DNA from: Lentisphaeria bacterium
GTDB lineage: Bacteria; Verrucomicrobiota; Lentisphaeria; JABSQK01; UBA12247
DNA length: 5,209 nucleotides
NCBI GenBank assembly: GCA_003477185.1
Contig: DMTJ01000062.1
Coordinates: 1 to 5,209, forward strand
Direction: 5' to 3'
How positions within the stretch are numbered: the stretch's first letter is position 1; every line of letters starts with the position of its first letter. The notes beneath the pieces are model-generated. The model had not been told where the DNA came from. It saw only the letters and a program-made list of their open reading frames with translations, and ran no database searches. The position numbers and the translations under genes were made by a program. Of the stretch, positions 1-5,209 are shown piece after piece.

Positions 1-568
1 GCACCCCCTCCTGCAGGGGATTGAGCATGCCGACTCCGTCACTTGGGATCCCCATAAACTGCTGAGCATGCCGCTGGTTAGCGCCACCATCCTCACCCGC
101 CAGCCCACTGTCCTGCGCGACGTCTGCGACGTCGGCCGAGCTGACTACCTCTTTCATGAGGAAACTGCCAGCGGTGCCTGCGACCTCGGGCACGCCTCGC
201 TGCAGTGCGGACGACGCGTCGATGCCCTCAAACTCTGGCTTGCCTGGCAGCACCACGGAGACCAAGGCTTTGCCGACCGCATTGACCGCTTCTTTGCCCT
301 TGCCGCCTATGCCGAAGCCCGCGTTGCGGACTCCGCACATCTCGAACTCGCCTGCCCGCGTCAGACCCTCATGGTCTGCTTCCGACTGCGCGGCGACACC
401 GATGGCAGCCGCACTGTTGCCGTACGCAATCGACTCCAGCGCGAAGGCAGTTGCATGATCAACTACGCCGACGTAAACGGCTCACCTGCTGCCCGCCTGG
501 TTACGGTCAATGCCGCCTTGGCTGAGCATACCATAGACACCGTACTGGAGATGTTTCGTGAGACTTGA
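1..568 (+). CDS. Group II PLP-dependent decarboxylase, C-terminal part (glutamate/cysteine-sulfinate decarboxylase type)
   Basis: Only the last 188 residues are in the window. The frame is open from base 2, so the gene starts upstream, and the ATG at 68 is internal. Residues 11-19 read DSVTWDPHK, the signature around the lysine that carries PLP in group II decarboxylases; that lysine is codon 56-58. Further on come YLFHEE and then QCGRRVDALKLW, a block typical of the glutamate/cysteine-sulfinate decarboxylase branch, and near the end ARLVTVNAALAEHTID, matching the family's C-terminal strand and helix. Family members are about 480-520 residues, so well over half, including most of the PLP-binding large domain, lies outside. 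These cytosolic enzymes remove the alpha-carboxyl group of an amino acid to give an amine. Glutamate, aspartate, cysteine sulfinate and 2,4-diaminobutyrate are all used within the group, and this fragment does not decide which. The gene overlaps the next by 11 bases, suggesting a shared operon. Family is certain; substrate is unknown. Confidence 0.93.
   Translation, partial: HPLLQGIEHADSVTWDPHKLLSMPLVSATILTRQPTVLRDVCDVGRADYLFHEETASGACDLGHASLQCGRRVDALKLWLAWQHHGDQGFADRIDRFFALAAYAEARVADSAHLELACPRQTLMVCFRLRGDTDGSRTVAVRNRLQREGSCMINYADVNGSPAARLVTVNAALAEHTIDTVLEMFRET
547..550 (+). promoter_or_regulatory. Ribosome binding site (GGAG) for the cystathionine gamma-synthase-like gene
   Basis: GGAG lies seven bases before the GTG at 558, inside the last codons of the decarboxylase gene. 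This good spacing, plus family alignment beginning right after the GTG (RLETAAIHQG), fixes GTG 558 as the start even though it overlaps the upstream gene. No separate promoter is visible, in keeping with translation from a shared transcript. Confidence 0.75.
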
Positions 569-1700
569 GACCGCAGCCATACACCAAGGCCAGGAACCTG
601 AGCCCCACACCGGCGCGGTGATCCCGCCCATTTATGCCACCTCTACCTTTGCCCAGTTTGCCCCGGGTGACACACGTGGCTACGACTACACCCGCTCTGG
701 GAACCCAAACTTCACTAATCTCGAACAAACCCTCAGCGCCCTTGACCGTGCGAAGTTCGCAACCGTCTTTGCCAGCGGCATGGCCGCCATCAGCGCGATC
801 GTCTCCACCCTCAAGACCGGCTCCCATGTCGTCGCCGAAGAAAATGTCTACGGCTGCACCTATCGACTGTTCGATCGCGTCTTCGAGAAATTTGGCGTTT
901 ATGTCACCTACCTCGATTTTGCAAACTCCGCAAACATTGCGAAAATCGCAGACCTAGCTCCCGATCTGGTCTGGATCGAGTCCCCCACGAATCCGATGCT
1001 CAAGGTCCTGGACATCGCTGCAATCTCAGCCGTTGCCAAGTCCGCAAATGCCCGACTGGTGGTAGACAACACCTTTGCCTCCCCCTACTTCCAATCACCG
1101 CTCGAGCTTGGCGCCAACGTCTGCGTCACCTCTACCACCAAATACATCAACGGGCATTCGGATTGCTTAGGCGGCCTGGTCACCACCAACGATCCCGACT
1201 GGTATGAAAAGATGGTCTTTGCTCAGAAAGCGATCGGCCTGAATCCATCACCGTTCGACACCTGGCTGATACAACGCGGGGTCAAGACGCTGGCCGTGCG
1301 CATGGCCCAACACGCGACCAACGCCCTGGCCTTTGCTAGCCACCTCGAGCAAGACGCGCAAGTGAACTGGGTGCGCTATCCGTTCCTCGCCTCGCATCCT
1401 CAGCACGAGTTAGCCAAGCGCCAGATGCGTGGCGGCTCCGGAATTGTGACGATGGAAATCGACCGTGATCTCACTGAGATTCGCGAGTGTTTGGGAAAGT
1501 TTCGCTACTTCGCCTTGGCCGAAAGCCTAGGCGGCGTCGAGTCGCTGATCTGCCATCCCGCGAGCATGACACACGCAAGCATCCCGCAGTCCGAGCGCGA
1601 GAAGGTCGGGATCACCAACGGGCTGATCCGCTTCTCTGTCGGCATCGAAGCCGTCGAAGACCTAATTGCGGACTTCGTAACCGCCTTTCAGCCCTACTGA
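558..1700 (+). CDS. metB: Cystathionine gamma-synthase / gamma-lyase family PLP enzyme
   Basis: Complete 380-residue member of the Cys/Met metabolism PLP family; E. coli MetB has 386 residues. Visible landmarks: the N-terminal LETAAIHQG and PPIYATSTF blocks; YDYTRSGNP with Tyr44 and Arg46, which reach the cofactor phosphate of the partner subunit; SGMAA at 73-77 (phosphate loop); Tyr98, which stacks on the PLP ring; Asp170 in VVDNTF (pyridine nitrogen); Lys195 in STTKYINGHSD (Schiff base, codon 1140-1142); LGGVESL with Glu328; and Arg358 in RFSVGIE (substrate carboxylate). Family enzymes are cytosolic tetramers that join an activated homoserine to cysteine, or split cystathionine to cysteine, 2-oxobutyrate and ammonia. 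Asp43, Arg103 and Glu328 match E. coli gamma-synthase Asp45, Arg106 and Glu325 by motif position, which favours synthase, but many bacterial relatives are annotated either way and some do both. The symbol is therefore tentative. Start is GTG, with GGAG seven bases upstream, overlapping the decarboxylase gene by 11 bases. No residue expected for catalysis is missing. Confidence 0.93.
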   Translation: MRLETAAIHQGQEPEPHTGAVIPPIYATSTFAQFAPGDTRGYDYTRSGNPNFTNLEQTLSALDRAKFATVFASGMAAISAIVSTLKTGSHVVAEENVYGCTYRLFDRVFEKFGVYVTYLDFANSANIAKIADLAPDLVWIESPTNPMLKVLDIAAISAVAKSANARLVVDNTFASPYFQSPLELGANVCVTSTTKYINGHSDCLGGLVTTNDPDWYEKMVFAQKAIGLNPSPFDTWLIQRGVKTLAVRMAQHATNALAFASHLEQDAQVNWVRYPFLASHPQHELAKRQMRGGSGIVTMEIDRDLTEIRECLGKFRYFALAESLGGVESLICHPASMTHASIPQSEREKVGITNGLIRFSVGIEAVEDLIADFVTAFQPY

Positions 1701-1719
1701 TTTTAAGTCTGACGTTATC

Positions 1720-1812
1720 TCACTGGGACCGCCGGACGCATCTGGCATTCGTGGCGCGTGAACCGAGGAACGAGCAGGCTCTGTTGCCAGATGCCTCCGA
1801 CGCTCCCAGTGA
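1720..1812. repeat. Long imperfect inverted repeat (hairpin) between convergent genes; possible bidirectional 3'-end element
   Basis: Arms 1720-1747 and 1785-1812 are 28 bases each and pair at 25 positions around a 37-base loop. The only mismatches are three single opposed bases (1729/1803, 1732/1800, 1737/1795), so there are no bulges. The arms carry TCACTGGGA at the outside and GCATCTGGCA next to the loop. In a - strand transcript the 1732/1800 position becomes a G-U pair, leaving only two G-G mismatches, so the stem is slightly better for the - strand gene. It begins 20 bases after the + strand stop codon and ends nine bases before the - strand one, filling most of the 1701-1821 gap. There is no T-run after either arm, so it is not a standard intrinsic terminator. 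It may stop transcription another way, shield 3' ends from exonucleases, or be a copy of a dispersed palindromic element. I see no transposase gene and no flanking direct repeat. Confidence 0.8.
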
Positions 1813-1821
1813 AGCCCTCCC

Positions 1822-4800
1822 CTATTCGGCGACCTCAATCTTGATCTGGTAGCCTTCACCGTCGGTGGGGGGGAACCAGTCCATGCTGTACTCGCTCTGG
1901 CCAGGTACGGCACTGAGCTGGCGGATTATCAGCCAGGGTGCCCCAGGGCGGCGGTAGCTGATGGTCAGAGTATCATCCCACCAGCCTTCGCCCTGCAGGT
2001 GAAACTCGATGGTCACTGTGCTATTAGCGCCAGCTAAGCCACCGCCTTGCGGACTGCGCAAGCTGATCGAACGGGGATCGTCGCTGGCCGAACTGGCCAT
2101 GGCTGGATCGCCAAACAGCTGGAACACGGCCATGGTTTCATGGTCCAGATCGCGCTTCAGAGTCTGTAGGATCTGGCCCCAGCTGCCGCCATCAGCAGCC
2201 ATGATCTCAAGCGCCTTGGTAATCATCTGATGCTCGTAATCGGCATTGCCAAAGCGGGTGCTGGCGATCACCATGGCACCGCCAGCATTCGGGGTATTCA
2301 AGAGTGTGCGTGCCAGCGTGGGGGCGCTGGTGTTGACGAAGTAGCTACCGGTCAGGCAGGTAGAGAGGAGCCAGGCGCTGGTCGGGAAGGAGGATGCGTT
2401 GTTGACATCGACGAAGCCATCGCCAATCTCCTGGAAGCCAGCATGGCCCTGGAAGGCGACGGTGCGTGCACCAGACTGGATCGCGGCGATGAGGTCGCGA
2501 CGGATGGCGGCGTTGTCCTGGGTCTCGGTCTCGATCAGGACCGTCGGCACTAGATGCTGGATCGATGCCTGCGCTTCTGAGAAACGGTTGACGCCACCTT
2601 CGCTGTCGTCACGGTCTGGCAGCAGAACCACGCGTTGTGACGGTTCAAATTCAACGATCTTGTTGACCATGTTAAGAAGCTCGTTGCTCGATCGAGCCGG
2701 GAGGCGGCCGACGGCGGTGGTGAAGTTTGCGCTGTAGATGTCATCGGTTGCGGCCATGCCTTCACGGACCTGAATCCACCCTGTTGGAATCCCAAGATCT
2801 GTGCTGCGGCCTTCGAAGTTCTTGTAGTCGTAGGTCGTCCCAGCGCCGAGGAGCAGGTAGTCGGCCTGGGCACGTTGGGTCAGGCCCACCAGACCAGCAG
2901 GCCCGAACAAGCCAGCGCCATAGATATCATTCACGTCTTCCAGCGAGATGAGGAGGGTGCGCATCCCGCGCTTTAAGACAATCTGCTGGAGTCGCCCGAG
3001 CCAAGCCGCGGGTGCAACGGCAATGTACTGCACGGAGGCCAGGCTTGGACTCACGAGAGTGGTCGGGCTGGACCAAGTCAGCGGCTTCGCGGAGTTCGCA
3101 ACATGGATGAGGTGGCCAGCTGGGACGGCGACTGTGCCGTTGGATGCTGGCAAGATGTGCTCGTTGCCAAAATCGGTAACATCGACGGCAAAACTACTGC
3201 TTGGCAGGCTGAGAAAAACGGCTTCTGTAGCCTGTATGGTGACGCCATTACTGCCCACCGATAGTTCGGTTGGGGTATCGATTTCGATCCAGTCAAGGCG
3301 ATGCTCACTGGCAGCATTGGTGGTGCTGAGTGTCACGGTGTTGTCGCCGCTGCGCAGGACGTCGCTAGCGCATGTCAGCTCGATCTGGCGATGGCCGCCG
3401 CCTAACCAGTCGGCAGTGCCGATGACGATGTCGTTGCAGCGGACGGTCAGGGTATGGGCGATGTCAGAGTTGGTGCGAGTTGCCACGCGAATCGTGGCAG
3501 TGCCGGTAGTGGGCGGAGGCAGTGTGACGTTGACAGATAGCGTGGATTCGGTATTGATGCGGGTCTTGTAGTACCAGTTAGGGCCTGCAGGCAGGTCGGA
3601 GTTTGGCGAGAAGGACTGATTGGATTCGACGTGATGGCGCCCGATATAGCCTGCTGTCGAGAGGGTTCCATCAAGCGTCAGTCCCGGCCCGGTGGAGGCA
3701 GCGCCAGTGGTCTGGAGCAGGCCGGTCCAGATCACGTTGGAATCGGTGTAGTAGTCGTTGACGCCACGCACGAAGACGAAGGACTGGTTGTCGCCGAGGC
3801 GCGGAAGCTGGGTGCCGAAGTTGTAGACCGGGTTGCTGCCGGGGACGATGTAGAGCCCAGATGCGAAAACCGCAGCTTTGCTGGCGGTGCCGCTCTGGGC
3901 AGGTGTGTCGGCGGCGTATGTCGCAACTTGGTAGTCTGGCGTGGTGACGGTGACGGAGTTGGCGACCGGCATGTTGTCTGCTCGTGGCTGGGCGCGGCGT
4001 GGCGCTGGGTGCGCCTTGCCGGTGGCGGTGGCTTCGCCGAGGTCGTACCAGCGATGGGTGCCGTCGGTATCGATGACGTTGATACGATAGCGATAGGCGA
4101 CGCCAGGATCGGCGCTACGGTCGAGGAATGTGTAGTCGGCATCGCCAAACTCTTCCGCAATGGCGAAGGCCCGGCCGATTTCCGTGAAAATTGCGGAGTT
4201 CGCAGCGGCTGACTGACGCTCGACGCGGAAGTGAGCGACCATGGCTTCCTGGATGGTCTGCCAGGCCACGGTCACACCGCCCTCGGCAGCGGCTTCGACG
4301 GAGCCTACAAGGTCACGGACTGGCGTGGCGTTGAGCCAGGTGACGGCGCCGCCGGTCTCGCTGTCGGTGGTGTCGCCACCGCACCAACGGGTGGCGATGG
4401 TCTGCGCATAGCCGTCTACGGTAACGTTGCCACCAGCGGCTCCGGTCGCGATCGTGGTCTTGGTGGGGGTACAATCGCAGTGAAATGCCAGGTTAGTCCA
4501 AGTGACGTCGTCGCTATCGTTGTACTGGACGTAGACGCCGCCCAGACAGCCATCGAGAAAGATGGCGTAGTCGATCTGGGTGTCGCCATCGAAGGTGACG
4601 GTGCCGGTGCCGATGTCTTCGATGCGGAAATGGTCGCCGGTAAATGAACACTGGAAGGTGATGCTAAGCGGGCCCGAGCCAGCGGCGCGGATGGTGACGT
4701 AGTTAGCGATCCCGACGCCGCCGTTTAGCTCGCAGGGCCCAGTGACGGTCAGGCTGGTGCTGTCCGGCAGTACCAACGTGGAGCCGCTCGTCATGACGAT

Positions 4801-5209
4801 CTGCTCGAACGAGATGGTGGTGTCGCCAGTTAGCGTCAGCGTGGCGCCGGTGTTGATGGTGACGACGCCATAGTTGAAACTGGCAGTGCCGTCGGTGATG
4901 ATGGTGGCGGTTGCCCCAGCGACCACGGTGATGTCAGGAGCCCCGACGGGGGGCGGTCCAGAGATGCCGTCGCCGGTGATGGTGACACCGGAGCCATCGG
5001 TCAGGGATAAGGAGTCATCTGCGGTCAGTACCGCCGGGCCGCCTGGGCCAGTGATGTTGCCAGCCGCATCGATGAAGGTGGGAGTACGGCGGCGGGAGGC
5101 GGGGATGCTGAAGGTGGTGCCGCTTGGTTTGACGCTGACGGAGATGGTGGCCTGACTCTGGTAGTCATTGGTGCCGGGGGCGCTGGCGTTGGACCGCTCA
5201 TTCGCATCG
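1822..5209 (-). CDS. Modular secreted protein with gingipain-like peptidase C25 domain, N-terminus outside the window
   Basis: The last 1128 residues (numbered here from the codon 5206-5208) of a longer protein: the frame is open to the right edge with no stop, so the start and any signal peptide lie outside. Residues 1-94 are Gly/Ser/Thr-rich with an RRR patch at 39-41 and a proline-rich hinge at 84-91. Residues 95-300 look like a beta-solenoid, with short Thr/Gly/Val strands and six cysteines (159, 187, 221, 244, 246, 276). A fibronectin-III-like module follows at about 299-396 (VTVAWQTIQEA...FRVER). A basic linker (RRAQPR) leads to a beta-rich pre-domain at about 418-726. The peptidase C25 domain spans about 727-1040, with QGH and catalytic His922 (codon 2443-2445), STCLTGSYF and Cys951 (codon 2356-2358), the typical TDDIYSANF and VGRLPARSSNEL blocks, and LFGDPAM near its end. 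Residues 1044-1128 form an Ig-like module ending GYQIKIEVAE. C25 enzymes are clan CD cysteine peptidases acting outside the cell. Cleavage specificity cannot be read here. There is no obvious C-terminal sorting tag. Family is secure; role (adhesion, nutrition or self-processing) is unknown. Confidence 0.9.
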   Translation of the reverse strand, partial: DANERSNASAPGTNDYQSQATISVSVKPSGTTFSIPASRRRTPTFIDAAGNITGPGGPAVLTADDSLSLTDGSGVTITGDGISGPPPVGAPDITVVAGATATIITDGTASFNYGVVTINTGATLTLTGDTTISFEQIVMTSGSTLVLPDSTSLTVTGPCELNGGVGIANYVTIRAAGSGPLSITFQCSFTGDHFRIEDIGTGTVTFDGDTQIDYAIFLDGCLGGVYVQYNDSDDVTWTNLAFHCDCTPTKTTIATGAAGGNVTVDGYAQTIATRWCGGDTTDSETGGAVTWLNATPVRDLVGSVEAAAEGGVTVAWQTIQEAMVAHFRVERQSAAANSAIFTEIGRAFAIAEEFGDADYTFLDRSADPGVAYRYRINVIDTDGTHRWYDLGEATATGKAHPAPRRAQPRADNMPVANSVTVTTPDYQVATYAADTPAQSGTASKAAVFASGLYIVPGSNPVYNFGTQLPRLGDNQSFVFVRGVNDYYTDSNVIWTGLLQTTGAASTGPGLTLDGTLSTAGYIGRHHVESNQSFSPNSDLPAGPNWYYKTRINTESTLSVNVTLPPPTTGTATIRVATRTNSDIAHTLTVRCNDIVIGTADWLGGGHRQIELTCASDVLRSGDNTVTLSTTNAASEHRLDWIEIDTPTELSVGSNGVTIQATEAVFLSLPSSSFAVDVTDFGNEHILPASNGTVAVPAGHLIHVANSAKPLTWSSPTTLVSPSLASVQYIAVAPAAWLGRLQQIVLKRGMRTLLISLEDVNDIYGAGLFGPAGLVGLTQRAQADYLLLGAGTTYDYKNFEGRSTDLGIPTGWIQVREGMAATDDIYSANFTTAVGRLPARSSNELLNMVNKIVEFEPSQRVVLLPDRDDSEGGVNRFSEAQASIQHLVPTVLIETETQDNAAIRRDLIAAIQSGARTVAFQGHAGFQEIGDGFVDVNNASSFPTSAWLLSTCLTGSYFVNTSAPTLARTLLNTPNAGGAMVIASTRFGNADYEHQMITKALEIMAADGGSWGQILQTLKRDLDHETMAVFQLFGDPAMASSASDDPRSISLRSPQGGGLAGANSTVTIEFHLQGEGWWDDTLTISYRRPGAPWLIIRQLSAVPGQSEYSMDWFPPTDGEGYQIKIEVAE

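Noticed and set aside
68..70. ATG as the start of the decarboxylase
   Set aside because: The PLP-lysine motif (DSVTWDPHK) lies in the same frame just upstream at 32-58, so the gene began well before the window.
634..957. Second + strand frame and an opposing - strand frame (507-827) within the cystathionine gamma-synthase gene
   Set aside because: Overlap a gene with intact catalytic motifs; low-complexity Pro/Ser/Ala or Gly/Arg composition; no family resemblance.
1720..1812. Integron attC site
   Set aside because: The palindrome lacks the GTTRRRY / RYYYAAC core sites at its ends, and there is no integrase or cassette context.
1720..1812. Standard Rho-independent terminator
   Set aside because: No T-run follows either arm on its strand, and the 37-base loop is far longer than usual.
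2230..4647. Several long open frames on the + strand opposite the C25 gene (for example 2948-3571, 3631-4212, 4231-4647)
   Set aside because: Their translations show no recognisable family, have odd composition, and lie fully antisense to a strongly supported coding frame in GC-rich DNA, where such shadows are expected.
4924..4926. GTG as the start codon of the - strand C25 protein
   Set aside because: The frame continues upstream without a stop through 5208, coding for the same Gly/Thr/Ser beta-rich type of sequence. The GTG encodes an internal valine, and I noticed no ribosome site before it.
4670..5020. Recurring GGTGATGGTGAC-like strings that suggest a DNA repeat
   Set aside because: They are the reverse complement of Val-Thr-Ile/Thr codons used repeatedly in beta strands. 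Spacing is irregular and the surrounding bases differ, so this reflects protein composition and not a tandem repeat.

Overview
The window holds two short-spaced PLP-enzyme genes on the + strand and one very large exported-protein gene on the - strand. The two transcription units converge on a 121-base gap that contains a long imperfect hairpin. Both outer genes run off the window. No RNA gene, CRISPR array, insertion sequence or transposase gene is visible.

Organism: a GC-rich bacterium (near 60 percent by eye, not computed). Tight + strand gene packing with a GGAG ribosome site, together with a cysteine-peptidase protein built of secreted beta-rich modules, suggests a Gram-negative environmental bacterium such as a gammaproteobacterium or a member of the planctomycete/verrucomicrobial group. 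Nothing in the window fixes the phylum, and this placement is inference.

Left part (1-1700, + strand): the last 188 residues of a group II PLP-dependent decarboxylase of the glutamate/cysteine-sulfinate decarboxylase type overlap by 11 bases the GTG start of a complete 380-residue cystathionine gamma-synthase/gamma-lyase family enzyme. The overlap and a well-placed ribosome site inside the decarboxylase gene indicate one operon with coupled translation, probably in sulfur amino acid or amine metabolism.

Middle (1701-1821): a 93-base inverted repeat with 28-base arms (25 of 28 positions paired) fills most of the gap between the two stop codons. It may end transcription or protect 3' ends for one or both units, or it may be a small dispersed palindromic element. 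It lacks the T-run of a standard intrinsic terminator.

Right part (1822-5209, - strand): the C-terminal 1128 residues of a modular secreted protein whose frame stays open through the right edge. The order is a beta-strand-rich, solenoid-like region with six cysteines, a fibronectin-III-like module, a basic linker, a beta-rich pre-domain, a gingipain-like peptidase C25 domain with its His and Cys in place, and a terminal Ig-like module. The several + strand open frames lying opposite this gene are treated as shadows. This protein is the most interesting item in the window. It shows no sign of functional linkage to the PLP enzymes.
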